A stretch of DNA of 64,000 nucleotides from Saururus chinensis (GCA_035235625.1 CP141143.1:36069178-36133177), one strand, 5' to 3'; positions 12,281-24,400 are shown, numbered from the stretch's first letter. Notes: generated from the sequence alone by a model not told the origin. Numbers and translations: made by a program.

Positions 12281-15200
12281 TCAACCGTCATAATTTCGAT
12301 TTTCAAGAGGTGTAGACTCAATTTCAGGGACAAAATGGTCTAAAAATGGTTTCAAACGTTGGCCATTAACTTTGAAAACATCACCATTTTTTGGGTTCTC
12401 AATTTCAACAGTTCCATAAGGAAAAACAGTTTTTACAATGAAAGGACCTTTCCAACGTGATCTTAATTTTCCTAGAAAGAGATGAAGTCTAGAGTTGTAC
12501 AATAAAACCTTTTGAAATGGCTCAAAAGTTTTTCGTAAAATATTTTTATCATGAAAAGCCTTCATTCTCTCTTTGTAAAGTTTTGAACTCTCATAAGCAT
12601 CACGTCGAATTTCTTCTAACTCATTGATTTGCAATTGTCTATTTAAGCCAGCCTTATCAAAGTTAAAATTCAAAGCTTTGATTGCCCAATATGCCCTATG
12701 TTCCAACTCCACAGGCAAGTGACAAGCTTTTTCAAAAATCAAACGGTAAGGAGACATGCCAATTAGGGTTTTAAAAGCGGTACAGTAAGCCCAAAGAGCA
12801 TCGGTTAGCCGTAAAGACTAATCTTTACCATTTGGATTTACCGTTTTTTGCAAAATATATTTAATTTCCCTATTAGAAATCTCAACTTGTCCACTTGTTT
12901 GTGGGTGATAGGGGGTAGCTACTTTATGGGTAATCCCATACTTCCTCATCAAAGCCTCAAAAGGCTTATTGCAAAAATGTGACCCCCCGTCACTTATAAT
13001 GGCTCGAGGTGTTCCAAACCTTGAAAATATATTTTCTTTTAAAAAGCGCACAACGACTTTGTGGTCATTCGTTTTGCTTGGAACAGCCTCAATCCACTTA
13101 GAAACATAATCAATAGCAACTAAAATGTAAACATAGCCAAAAGGAGGAAAAGGTCCCATGAAATCAATGCCCCAACAATAAAAAATCTCAATAACCAATA
13201 TGGGGTTAAGGGGCATCATATTTCGATGAGAAATGGCTCCTAACTTTTGACACCTTTCACAAGTTTTGCAAAATTCATGAACATCTTTGAAAAGCGTCGG
13301 CCAGTAAAAACCACATTGCAAAATTTTAGCGGTGGTCTTTTTAGAGGAGAAGTGACCACCGCAAGCTTCAGAATGACAAAAAGAAATGATACTTACTTGT
13401 TCAGAATCAGGCACACATCTCCTTATTATTTGATCCGGACAGTACTTAAAGAGATAGGGGTCATCCCAAAAGAAATGCTTTACCTCAGTGAAGAATCTCT
13501 TTTTATCTTGAGGAGACCAATGGTGGGGAACTTTACCTGTCACCAAGTAGTTAGCAATGTCGGCATACCATGGAGGATGTGAGACGATAAAAAGTTGTTC
13601 ATCGGGGAATGTGTCTTCGATTGGAATATTTTCTAAAGAATCAGAAAATTCCAATCTAGAAAGATGATCCGCCACCACATCCTCTACTCCCTTCTTGTCT
13701 TTGATTGTGAGATCAAACTCTTAGAGTAGGAGTATCCATCGGAGCAATATGGGCTTTGTATCTTGTTTGCTCAAAAGGTACTTCAAAGCTGCATGGTCAG
13801 TAAAAATGATAATTTGAGAGCCAATCAAGTAGGATCTAAATTTGTCAAGTGCAATTACTACAACAAGAAATTCTTTTTCAGTGGTGGAGTAGTTCATTTG
13901 GGCACTATTTAAAGTTTTACTTGCATAATGAATTACGCAAGGTTTCTTATCTTTCCTTTGCCCTAAAACAGCCCCAACGGCATAATCACTTGCATCACAC
14001 ATAATTTCAAAAGGAAGGTTCTAATCTAGGGGTTGCATGATGGGTGCGGACACTAACATGTTCTTAAGCTTTGTGAAAGCTTCTTCACATGCATTTGACC
14101 ACTCTAAAGAATGCTCTTTAGATAGAAGATTACACAATGGTCTAGATATCACACTAAAATTCTTAATAAATCTTCTATAAAAATCGGCATGCCCTAGAAA
14201 GGATCTAACATCTTTTGTGGACTTTGGACTAGGCAAATTAGCAATCAATTCAATTTTTGCCTTGTCCACTTGAATTCCCTGCACAAAAACAATGTGACCA
14301 AGTACTATTCCAGTAGTAACCATAAAATGACACTTTTCCCAATTTAAAACTAGATTTTTCTCTTCACATCTCACCAAAACTTTTTCTAAGTTATCAAGAC
14401 AATCATCAAAAGAGTCACCAAAAATAGAAAAATCATCCATAAAAAGTTCCAAAAACCGCTCCACCATGTCACTAAAGATGCTCATCATGCACCTTTGGAA
14501 TGTGGCAGGAGCATTACATAACCCAAACGGCATCCTTCAATATGCAAAGGTACCAAATGGACATGTAAAGGTTGTTTGTTCTTGATCTTCAAGTGCATTC
14601 TCAATTTGGTTGTATCCTGAATAACCATCTAAAAAACAATAAAATTGATGACCGGCTACCCTCTCTAGGATTTGGTCCATGAATGGCAAGGGGAAGTGGT
14701 CTTTCCTAGTGACGGAATTTAATTTCCTATAATCTATGCACATCTGCTAACCAGTGGTGACTCTAGTGGGAATTAACTCATCATTACCATTCTTTACCAC
14801 TGTCACTCCAGACTTTTTGGGGACAACTTGGGTGGGACTCACCCATGGACTGTCAGAAATGGGGTAAATGATACCCACATCTAATAATTTTAGAACCTCT
14901 GCTCTCACTACCTCTTTCATGTTGGGGTTTAACCTCCATTGCATTTGTCTCACAGGTTTTGCATTTTCTTCCATGAAGATCCTATGTGTACAAATCAGGG
15001 AACTAATTCCCTTGATATCAGCAATGGTCCACCCAATGGCATTCTTGTAATTTCTAAGGACTTCGAGCAACCTGTGCTCTTGCTCCCTATCCAACATTGA
15101 AGAGACAACCACGGGAAATGTCTCTCCCTCACCAAGATAAGCATATTTAAGTTCAGTATGGAGGGGTTTCAAGTCTAGCTTGGGTGGTTGGACACTTGAG

Positions 15201-15960
15201 GGGAGAGGAGCGCTATTAGAAGGAGGTAACTCCTCAAAGCGGGCCTTCCACCTATCAGTATTTAATAATGGAGTTGACTCCAATAAGAAATTTACATCAT
15301 TAATCATAACAGCATCATCAAAGTTAAAATAAGAAAGACATGCTTCAAGAGGGTCAGAAAATGAAGAAATAGTAGCCATGTCATCAACAAGACTTTCTAA
15401 AAGATTCACTTCATGCACATCCTCGTCATCATCTCCTGGTTGCCTGCAAATATTAAAAATGTTCAGTTCCAAAGTCATATTTTCAAAAGAAAGCTTCATA
15501 ACACCATTTCTACAATTAATAAGAGCATTAGAAGTAGCAAGAAATGGGCGGCCTAATATGATAGGAATTTGAGTACAAGCATTCAAAACTGGTTGTGTGT
15601 CCAAAATAATAAAATCAACAGGAAAGTAAAACTTTTCTACTTGTACTAACACATCCTCAACAATTCCTCTTGGTGTTTTAACTGAGCGATCTACAAATTG
15701 AAGTGTAATACTTGTGGGCTTCAATTCACCAAGTCCCAATTGTTCATAAACAGAATAAGGTAAGAGATTAACACTTGCCCCAAGATCAAGTAAAGCTTTT
15801 TCAACTCTATAATTCCCAATTATACAAGATATGGTTGGACAACCAGGATCTTTATATTTGGGTGGGGTGTTGTGTTGCAAAATTGCACTTACTTGTTCTG
15901 TCAAAAATGCCTTCTTTTGTACATTTAGTTTACACTTAATTGTACAAAGATATTTCAAAA
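12280..15960 (-). mobile_element. Athila pol region: protease, RT, RNase H, integrase
   Basis: Reading on the minus strand: an aspartic protease around DLGASVNLLP (near 15.8 kb); reverse transcriptase with CIDYRKLN, FLDGYSGYNQI, MPFGLCNAPATFQ and FMDDF (14.0-14.8 kb); RNase H with CDASDYAVGAVLGQ and TDHAALKYL (13.7-14.0 kb); integrase with a Cys-rich zinc finger, [16 protein letters not shown] and a GPF-type C-terminal module (12.3-13.7 kb). The enzymes copied RNA into DNA and joined it to the host chromosome. The region is broken in several places and is not expected to make a working polyprotein. Confidence 0.9.
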
Positions 15961-15979
15961 ATTTAGCATAAGATGGAAT

Positions 15980-17640
15980 TTATTTAATGGCATCTAAGAG
16001 AGGAATGTTAATCTTCACTTGTTTGAAAATTTCAAGAATGTCACCATTTGGCTCCAATTTAGAGGAAGATTGTAACCTTTGAGGAAAAGGAGGAGGAATT
16101 GGAGCAACACAATCAAAGTTGTCAAGTTCATCACCATGTTTAGAATTCAAAGACTCCTTAGGTTCAACAACCTTCATTGGAATGTCTTTGTGAATAACTT
16201 TTCCATTTCTCAAAGTGGTGATGGACTTAGCATGCTCTTCTTGTGAACTTGAAGAATTTAAATTTTCAATTACAATTTGACCTTTAGGATTTGGTTGAGG
16301 TTGAGAAGGAAACTTCCCTTTTTCTTGAGTGCTCAAAGCTGTGGTCAATTGAGTGATAGAAGTCTTCAAGTCATTGATGGCTTGCATTGTTTGGTTGTTG
16401 ATTGTTACTTGACTTTGCATGAATGTTTGCAATGTGTCTTCAAAAGTCTTCTTATGTGGTGGAACATAATTTGAGGAAGAAGGGGGTACCTGCACATTAG
16501 ACTCATTTATCCAACTAAAGTTGGGATAATTTCTCCAATTAGGAGTATAAGTTTCAGAATAAGGAGAAGAAAATGGCCTTTTGTAGGTATTCATAGCATT
16601 TGCTTGAGTATGCAACACCTCTTGAAAAGCAGGGATTGTTGGACAATCCTGTGTTTGGTGTCCATCACTCTCACATATACTACAAATATCTTGTGCTTTT
16701 TGAGAAGCTTTAGACATGTTTTCCCTATTAATTTTTATAGCCTTAACTTTCTAGTTAAACTTGTAATTTTTGATTTTACATCATCCTCTTCTTTAAGAAG
16801 GTACAAGCCCCCCTTAGTTGCCCCATTAGATTTGGTTTTATTACTACTTTTAAATTCATTAGAATCTTCCCATGATTGAGCATTTTCAGCTAACACATCA
16901 AAATAGTCTCATGCTTCCTCAGGTTCTTTACTCAAAAACTCTCCATTACACATCATTTCAACAAATTGCCTCATTTGAGAAGATAAGCCATTATAAAAGA
17001 AACTAATTGTATGCCATGTTTCATATCCATGATGTGGGCACAACAACAAAAGTTCTTTAAATCTCTCCCAACATTGAAAGAAAGTCTCATTTTCTTTTTG
17101 TGAAAAATTCATGATATTCTTTCAAAGTGTATTAGTTTTATGGGTAGGGAAAAACTTTTTTAAAAATTCTCTTTGCATTTCTTGCCATGATCCAATGGAT
17201 CTCAGCTTCAAAGAATTCAACCAATTTTTTGCTTTTTCCTTTAAAGAAAAAGGAAAGAGTTTTAATCTAATAGCATCATTTGAAACATTTTGGTTTGGCA
17301 AAGTTACACAAACCTCTTCAAACTCTTTTAAATGCAAATATGGGCTTTCTGAATCTAAGCCATGAAATTTGGGTAGTAATTGAATTACACCCAGCTTGAG
17401 TTCAAAACCACCCACATTAGTTGGAAAAATCATGCAAGAAGGAGAACTTGATCTAATTGGTTGCAAATAATCACGCAAGGTTTTAACTTGAATATTTTGT
17501 GCATTATTATCCCCATTATTACTTCTTAGTTCCTCATTAGTTCTTAGATCCTCCATTTTATCAAAATAAAGATAATTTTCAAAAGATTTGTTCACTTTTT
17601 TCAATCGTCCAGAATTATCACGCACCCATGTGAACATGCA
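15980..17640 (-). mobile_element. Athila gag region
   Basis: The minus-strand translation matches the plant retrotransposon Gag domain, with NWLNSL, SWQEMQREFLKKFFP and ETFFQCWERFKELLLLCPHHG in the usual order. It is followed by a CCHC zinc knuckle, CSICESDGHQTQDC (C-X2-C-X4-H-X4-C), and a low-complexity Pro/Ser/Gln tail. Gag would have formed the particle core and bound the element RNA. Broken like pol. Confidence 0.85.
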
Positions 17641-17982
17641 ACAACAATTTTTTTTTTAATAACAAATGAAAGTAAAAGTGCAAAAATTAAATGACAAAAT
17701 ATTAAAAAGTTAGAGGGTTAAAAGTTAATAGACAAAAATTAAAATTGCAAAAATAAGGCCAAAGGCACTATCAAGGTACATGTTTGATCCCAAAATTTTT
17801 TTGGTAGTAACGTGGGTAGTGCCTCCAGTCTAAAAAAAAATGAAAAATTACAGAATTTAAGTACTAAAAGTAAATGACATAAAGTAAATGACTGAATTTA
17901 AAGAGTTAGTGTGCAGGAATAAAAGTTAGAGAATTAGTAAAGTTAGAGTGAGTTTTTCGTAACGGATTCTTGTCGCACGTTG

Positions 17983-18004
17983 CAATCCCCGGCAACGGCA
18001 CCAA
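17983..18004 (-). other. Athila primer-binding site, tRNA-Asp type
   Basis: Four bases inside the 5' LTR the minus strand reads TTGGTGCCGTTGCCGGGGAT, nearly the complement of the 3' end of tRNA-Asp. This is the primer used by Athila and related gypsy elements. About 330 bp of untranslated leader (17640-17980) separates it from gag. Confidence 0.85.
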
Positions 18005-18008
18005 TTTG

Positions 18009-19198
18009 TGTTACATCCAAACTAAGGCTATGAAGAAGTCTAGTTCAGATTTCTTTTTTTTACTTATCAACTATAGTAACAAGGTCGATCCACAGGGAAA
18101 GCCTTGTGTGACATAGAAAACTATTACGAAGAGAATAGAATAGAGAAGAAAAGTAAAATAGATAATAAGAGACAATTCAAAGAGAAAGTGCTAAGGCATC
18201 AAAAATCCACTTGTAATAAATCTTTAATGTATACTTTATTCAAATGATAACTCAATTAAGATCAAATGAAAATTTGTCTCAATCGGAAAATTTATCTTTT
18301 AAAGAACTTTGAAATAGAACAATAGTAATTGATTGTTTACTATGTGAAAGTATTAAGTGTATAATCACAGGGAATTATAAGCATTCAGTGTGTCTTTCGT
18401 CAATGTTGAATCAAATAATTATATAGATTATAAACTCCTTAAATATGAAACATCAATTTAAAATGATAAAGAACTTACTTGAATCTAAGTATCTATTAAA
18501 CATCAAGTACAAGCTTCATTCCTAGCCTTAGCTTGAGAGCTTTAGAAAGCCATTACAATAAAACTAAAATAAAAATGCAAAATGAGAGAAGGAAATAGGA
18601 GAAGAGAGCTCCAAAGCGGAGAGAATGCCCCATCTATCACGTCCACCCCTCTATTTATAGGAAAAGAAAGGGTTGCTTCAAAGGGAAAAGTCAAATCATA
18701 TCTCCAGATTTCATCCTGATTGATTGCCTAATTGGACCCATATATCTTTGGAATTTGGAATTTCTTCCTGAAATAACACTTGTAGCCACGGAAGTCTTCT
18801 TTCCATTTCCATAAGAATCGTATCAATCTGAATTATACATAAAAAGATATGATCGAAATACTAAGGCTGTGTTAATCTGTCCGAATCAACTTCTTTCATA
18901 ATTTAGTTCTATTCATACAAATCTCAAATCAAATGGGTCCACAAGGTTGTGTTCGACCATTCCATGCATGTTTAGTCCATTAGGAGCCCATTCTTGACTT
19001 TTAAATAGCTTTAGGTAATTGGGCTTAACTTCCTCTTCCAGTTGTATCTTGTTGAAGCCTGTTTAGACATGTAAACTCAATTAAGGTCCACTAACTTATT
19101 CAAAACATAAATAGCCCAAATCAGCAATGAATTAACACAAAATAGGATTGCAAATAGAAATTTGACAACATTTTATTAAACATTATTTCAATGCATCA
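18009..19198 (-). repeat. Athila 5' LTR with promoter-like TATA box
   Basis: Exactly 1190 bp, paired with 9626-10815. On the minus strand CCTATAAATAGA at 18650-18661 is a good TATA box, placed to start transcription within the LTR toward gag. It ends next to the right copy of the ccact duplication (19199-19203). Confidence 0.95.
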
Positions 19199-19325
19199 CC
19201 ACTACCCCCACAATCGCCACCACTACCCTTGCCACCGCCAACCCCACCACCATTACCGTGGCCACTGCTGCCGCCACCACCACTAATTCCACTACCACCT
19301 CCACCACCACTACCATAATTGGTGG
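19199..19325. repeat. CCA-rich tract, continuation of the Athila target
   Basis: Degenerate cca/ccg/act triplets continue the trinucleotide tract that ends at 9625 on the other side of Athila, including the right copy of the ccact duplication. Removing Athila restores one continuous CCA-rich tract of about 150 bp inside the solo LTR. Confidence 0.8.
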
Positions 19326-20412
19326 ATTTGAGTTTCAATTTTCTCTAACATCATTTGTGTAACCAAATAATGGAAATTTTTTAGGAATCTCCTAGTTTCT
19401 CTTTCACCTGGATTCACATTCTCTTTCTCTTTCTATTTCTCCTAGTTTCTACCAATCCAAACAGACCCTTGGTGCCTTAGCTCCAAAAGGATGCTTTAGA
19501 CATGTCGATAGAAGGGGGTTGGTATGAAAAATGACCAAAGTCTTTCAACTCTCTAAAAATGGAAGTTATGTAGAACTGCTTCCCTGGCCCGAGAGTCATG
19601 TTTGAATGGACTAGAACATTGAAAGATGACTAGTCCTGTGTAACACAATATAGGAGGTTTCAATGATCATGGAATGTCCCTATCTCAACACTAGGGTCCA
19701 TGAGCCCTAATAAACCTTTAATTCATAACGTGGATGGGGAGAGATAGACTTCATAGCACAGAGGTCTTTATGTGGTTACCCAATATCTAGGAGTACAAAA
19801 CTCCTAGGTAAGGTCATCATGTCTAGAGAACCTTCAGGAAGTGTTTTGCTTACAAATGGAATTAATATTATGAAAGGTATGTATTCTTTATATAGTCATG
19901 AATCGACTAGTTTTCTAACCAGAAACCCACGGTATGTTGATCGAGCTTTTATGTTTTTTTAACATTTCTATGCCACTGAGTATTCCTGTATACTCAGAAT
20001 CCTTTGTGGTGTAGGTGCTTAGATTGAGGCTAAAAGGTATGTGAATGTTGTAGCTGTAGTGAAGATTGACTCTATATTTATGGAGATACTTTAGCTAGGT
20101 TTGATTAGGCACATGAGTGTGTCATTTGTCTTTTATTAGTTTTGATTTTGTTAACGGGCAATTGTGAACTTGTGGGTCATGTAAATATTTTAATGTAATA
20201 CTTATATAAAATTCTATTAGAGATATTAGTATCACATTCAAATCATTGTAAAAATAGATCATACACATACCTGTAATTTTTTATGTATTCCGTATGTTTT
20301 TATTGTTACAACCAATATAATGGATATATGGGATTTGAATTTTTTTTTTTTAAAATGAAGGATAAATATATATTTTATGAAAAATTTAAACACAAAAATT
20401 GAGGGTGTGACA

Positions 20413-21440
20413 TTCCCTATATCTTAAGATGTGACAAGGGTTTCCAAAGACTCTAAAGTATTAGATAGTAGGTTTTTTTACCTCTCCACAACTCATAAGG
20501 GGTTCGGACCGTATCAGGTATTAAATATACTCTATTTAGGGTATATGTTGCAATATTTACAATTTGTCCCAAAAATATTTAGCAAAATTCTTTTCATTTA
20601 GCATAGTGTTGGATATTTATTAAATAGTCATATTTTTTTTAGCTATTCCATTCTATTGACGAGTTTTAGGGACTGAAAACTCATGATGAATTCCAAGTTT
20701 GTTACAAAACTCTTGAAAATAAACTCAGTGAATTGACCACCTCTGTCATTTTTAATGTTTAGTATGTGTAGGTCACTTGTGTTTTGAATGGTAAGGGCAA
20801 TTGTTTTAAATGCTTCAAAAATATCTAACTTTTCTCAGAGAAAATGTACCATAGTAAATCTTGACAGAATATCCACCATACCAAAATGTACTTTTTACCT
20901 CCCAAACTAGCTATTTGCATTGGTCCCATAAGGTCCATGTGTATCATTTCTAATAGTCTCTCATTTCTCACATGTTTTAACTTCTTATGATGGGCTTTTC
21001 ACAATTTACCCTTTTGACAAGCACCATGTATAAAATTTACAGAAGGTTTCAAAATAAGGGCACCTAAAATGATTCATTCCTTTGTTATTTTGTCAAATCT
21101 ATTAAATTCAAATGTCCTAACCTTATAAACCTTTTACATAAGTCATTCCAAATTTGTTAATGATATAACAAGCCTTCCTTATAAATTTCATAGCACAACT
21201 AGAGTCAAAATTTTGACTAATACATAAAAGATTAGTTTATAGTGCACTGACATACAAAACATTATCAATATTAGCAATATAAAAATTTTCAAAGTGCCTA
21301 TCCAATTTATTTTTATGGTATTTTCATCTCTAAAGGTAACTTTGACATGATACTTCTCTATCAAATTATTAAACCTAGATTTGTCATTGATCATGTCTTT
21401 TGAACATCCACTATCTAGGTACCACATGTTAGAATGTTAA
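20413..21440 (-). mobile_element. Copia protease/integrase half of the Sirevirus-like fossil
   Basis: The minus strand shows copia protease (WYLDSGCSKDM, near 21.4 kb). Below it lies integrase text with a pre-integrase His/Cys region, HMDLMGPM-like wording and, near 20.45 kb, GKKPTI/YFRVFG-like wording typical of the end of copia integrase. It is heavily decayed. It stops at the ttccc duplication, and the same protein's next part begins at 8461. The stretch 21440-21960 would be the gag/protease side but is not readable. Confidence 0.7.
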
Positions 21441-21959
21441 ATTTTTATGGCAGTGTGCACTACATGGCATTTCACATCTTCTTTTTTTACCCAAATTGTC
21501 TTAGTTTTGAAAAATTCTAGAAGATTACTCAAATTTCTATCATGTTTGGGATTCTCAAGTGTTTTTTAATTCACTTTTTGTTCTTTCTTATGATAACTAT
21601 TAAGAGAAAATTTATGAGAGTCTCTTACTGAATCATGTGTGTGTGCCCTATATCTAAGATGTTAAACTTTTGCACTAAGTTCCCTTAAGTTTCTTCTCAT
21701 CTATATGATTGTCTATACAAGTCAATTTTAACATTATCTCTTACAATTTGTGGTTTCTTCACTAATTTATTCTTGTTTGGCTCAAATTTAATCACTAGTT
21801 CCTTCTTAAGCATTTGTTTGGCTCAAATTTAGTCACTTGTTTGGCTCAAGATGGTGTGAAGATAAAGACTATGAGATATGACCTCATTGTGTAAGAATTT
21901 ATTTTGAAGCAGAATAAGAACCCATAATACCTAAATATCATTCATGATCAATCATCTAT

Positions 21960-22500
21960 CAAACCAAACATGCACACCAGTCAAAGACACAAAGATTTAA
22001 CGTAGAAAATCCAACTTTAGTAAAAAACTTTATCTACCATACACATGCATAAATCAATCGGTAAATGTCTCACAATTGAGAAAATAACCATACTTAATCA
22101 GCCAAAGCATAAGCAAACCTACTCACCCCAGACAATCCCTAACAGGGAAGGTCAAACTTCCAAAGAAAACTAGACCAGTTTGGGTAAGTCCTCTAAAGGG
22201 GAAAATACCCCCTGGTAATTCGGTGTACATGGACAAACCAGACTGGATTCTCAGGGTCCAAATAACTTACAATTTAACTCATTATAGCATTCTGCTCTTC
22301 TCACACGGGGAGGAAACCCGTCCTTAAAGGAACTTAAAATCCCGTCCTTTTAGACATAAAACCGATTCGAGAAACTTCTGAGTGACTAAACCGGTAACGA
22401 ATGACATCCAATTACATCCAATCGATCAATCACGGCTAATCAGGATTAATCATTTCTTATAAATCATTTTTATAATGCATGCGCCATAATATATACGTAA
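21960..22500. repeat. Possible 5' LTR scrap of the Sirevirus-like element
   Basis: About 45 bp from 21985 match the start of the window (position 3 onward) and more loosely 3800-3870, suggesting LTR-end sequence. The remainder to 22500 has no coding content. It is cut at 22501 by the gene-carrying LTR element. A proper TG start and a primer-binding site were not identified. Confidence 0.3.
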
Positions 22501-22505
22501 GCAAA

Positions 22506-22854
22506 TGTTGTGGACGGATGTCCACAATGGCATGGCAACCGGCGTAGGGGAACGGAGCAGTGCAAGAAGGCCGGGAAACGGAGAGGAGACGACATGGCCG
22601 CCGGGTAGGAGGGAGAGAAGGGAAGGAGAGAAGAGGATTAAAGACAGTAAATCATTCATTAATTAACTTAAAGCGTAACCCTTACATTTAAATAGGCTAA
22701 ATAATGGGCTCACTAACAAGTACCTAAGGCTCATTAACATAATTAAAAGAAAACTCTAACTAATAACCCTAATTACCCTATTGACCTAAATGCCATTATT
22801 ACCTAATTACCTTAGCACGTGGCCCCAATGGCAACCCCTAACACGTTCACAACA
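22506..22854 (-). repeat. 3' LTR of the gene-carrying element
   Basis: Starts TGTTGTGGACGG and ends CGTTCACAACA on the plus strand. On the minus strand a purine-rich run (GCGAAAGCAGGGTGGAA) immediately precedes it and can serve as the polypurine tract. Confidence 0.9.
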
Positions 22855-23050
22855 TTCCACCCTGCTTTCGCATCACCTCGTCCTCAAGGTGACCTAAAAC
22901 TCCAAGCATTGGGCCCACCACAGCTCCATTGTGAATGGTCGGTCCCAAAACTGTGAATGCGGCTGAGTGCTTCTTGAGTACATGTGGCGGGAGTCTGGGG
23001 AGATAGTTTCCCATGCTAGCCTCCCGGTCAAGTGGCTGAACACAATGCTG
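22855..23050 (-). other. 3' tail of the gene-carrying element's interior
   Basis: About 200 bp between the last captured fragment and the 3' LTR. In one minus-strand frame it reads GHLEDEV near the LTR, like the C-terminal end of some gypsy polyproteins. This is weak evidence for the parentage of the element. Confidence 0.3.
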
Positions 23051-23590
23051 ACAATGGTTAAGATTAAGAACCAGTCCATTCCAGCAGCATCAAATATCTT
23101 GGAGACAATGAAGAACCTCAGCACAATGAATAGGCAGCCACTTCCCACTCTTGTCTCCAAAACCCTCTGACCATCTACTCCAACTACCTGCACTCGGCCA
23201 ATTCCCCGGAAAACATAAGACACTTGGGAAGCATAGTCACAAGCAAATCCGGGAAGGCACATGGAGTTCCGCTCAATCTTAACACAATCGGCACACAGTT
23301 CAACTTCTTTGATCAAGGCCAGATAAAGAGAATTGAGAACAACAGTGCCACCTGCATTTGATATGTTAAAATCCAAAGGAGTCTCCTTGCAGTTGAGGAC
23401 CAGGCCCTTTCGATCTTCTATTGAGGACTCCGGGATGTTGAATCCTACTTTCACCTTCACAAAGCCACTTCCAGATTGGCTTTTGACCAACTTAGCAACA
23501 TCATCAACATCAAGGACCCAAGCTTGACCAACAAACTCTGAGTTAAAACCAGTAAATAGGCCATTAGCAGCAGTGAGGTAGAAATTTGTG
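23050..23590 (-). pseudogene. Captured fragment of an unrecognised membrane-like protein
   Basis: On the minus strand, right after the PPR fragment, the translation turns into a different protein. It contains GFVKVKVGFNIPE, a cluster of cysteines (ELCADC, SMCLPGFACDY), VSYVFRGIGRVQVVG and then a hydrophobic stretch with two likely membrane segments (LFIVLRFFIVSKIF and WFLILTIVSIVFSHL). I do not recognise the family. The cysteine cluster followed by membrane segments suggests a secreted or membrane-anchored protein, but that is inference. It lies in the same orientation as the other captured pieces and as the element. Confidence 0.45.
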
Positions 23591-24400
23591 AAATCTCCTA
23601 CCTTGTGGCCCTTCTCAATCATCTTTGCAAAACATGATAGTGCCTATCAACCTCGCCGGCAAGACAATGCCCTAGAATCAAGATTGATCATGTTTTTAGA
23701 TCAAGGGTACAACCCCACTGCTCCATATCATCAAACACCTTACAAGTTTCTTCCAGCCTCCCAAACATGCATAGGTCAAACATCAGCGGGCTATAAGTGA
23801 GATTATCTGGCTCGAAGCTTGCACCTGCCATAGTCTGCCCAATCTTCTCTGCCTCCTCAAATCTTCCCATATATGTTAATGCCTAGTGGATTACATCATA
23901 AACAAACTTTGGGAGGGAATAGCCAGATACCTCATATATCTTGGTAATTCTATATAGCACATCAAACTCTGCCTCGTGAACAATCTGCCGCAAAAGCGCA
24001 GCACAATCCTGAATTGCTGGCTTGTATGGGCCTGCCATTATCCTCTCATAAAGACCCACTGCTCCCTTCATCATCTTCCTCTTCATGAACTGCCTGAATA
24101 CCTTCACATAAGTATCAATATCTATAGCAAAGCCTTCACTCTTCATCTCCTTCACCAAGCCCCAAAACTGATCAATAGAGTCCTTCCTCGCAAGAACTCT
24201 CAGCATTGCATTATATGTGGTAGAACTATGCTTGTAATCTGATCTTCTCCCAGCCCAATGAAAAAAATCTAGCGTCTTACAAGGATTCCCACAAATTGCC
24301 CTCAGCATTCCGAACACCATTTTATCCAGCATTGTGATCCCTATCTCCTCCAATTCCTTCTCAACTTCATCGGACCAATCAGGCCCCAGAAGCACCTCAA
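23590..24400 (-). pseudogene. Captured fragment of a mitochondrial-type PPR protein
   Basis: The minus-strand translation has the helical-repeat wording of plant P-class pentatricopeptide proteins: WSDEVEKELEEIGI, LDFFHWAGR, TYNAMLRVLARKDSI, FWGLVKEMKSEG, DIDTYVKVFRQFMKRKMM, KPAIQDCAALLR, then EPDNLTYSPLMFDLC and MIEKGH. This resembles the Arabidopsis AT3G02490/AT5G15980 pair as I remember it. Such proteins bind organellar RNA. There is no mitochondrial presequence and only part of the repeat array is present. It joins the unrecognised fragment at about 23590 and the U-box piece at about 24.4 kb, so it is an internal slice pasted into a chimera. Confidence 0.85.

Larger units (their letters stand above)
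9626..19198 (-). mobile_element. Athila-type Ty3/gypsy retrotransposon, near full length
   Basis: 9573 bp on the minus strand. LTRs of 1190 bp each (9626-10815 and 18009-19198), a perfect 5-bp target-site duplication ccact (9621-9625 and 19199-19203), a tRNA-Asp-type primer-binding site and a TTTGGGGG polypurine tract. Domain order gag, protease, RT, RNase H, integrase fits Ty3/gypsy, and the RT, RNase H and integrase wording matches the Athila branch. All structural parts are present, but the coding region is broken in roughly six to eight places. My hand count of LTR differences is about 45 in 1190 (3.8%). That gives about 1.5 million years at 1.3e-8 substitutions per site per year, or about twice that at slower rates. 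It is the youngest layer of the nest. Confidence 0.95.
8462..20412 (+). mobile_element. Gypsy-type solo LTR (about 2.4 kb) interrupted by Athila
   Basis: The insert begins with a CATAACCCC block and ends with GAGGGTGTGACA, the roughly complementary termini of long plant gypsy LTRs. It is bounded by a 5-bp duplication, ttccc (8457-8461 and 20413-20417), inside copia integrase. After removing the Athila element and its duplicated target, about 2.37 kb remains. No coding sequence, primer-binding site or second LTR is seen, so it is best read as a solo LTR. Its left half holds the 93-bp tandem repeats. The ends are slightly degraded, so the family (Tekay-like) is uncertain. Confidence 0.65.
3720..22300 (-). 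mobile_element. Sirevirus-like Ty1/copia fossil, split by later insertions
   Basis: An old minus-strand copia element. Protease and integrase parts lie at 20.4-21.4 kb; the integrase/RT linker and RT/RNase H parts lie at 6.9-8.46 kb. The integrase text stops at 20413 and the next part of the same protein resumes at 8461, on either side of a 12-kb insertion that is flanked by ttccc (8457-8461 and 20413-20417). Two AAAGGGGGAGA-type polypurine tracts, at about 4958-4970 and 5228-5240, are a known Sirevirus hallmark. A probable 3' LTR follows at 3.7-4.9 kb. It is heavily broken (many breaks) and is the oldest layer of the nest. The lineage is inferred from the polypurine tracts and RNase H style. 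The outer limits are approximate. Confidence 0.7.

Noticed and set aside
13247-13582. Open frame on the plus strand across the Athila integrase region
   Set aside because: Antisense shadow of a well-supported integrase domain; no family resemblance of its own.
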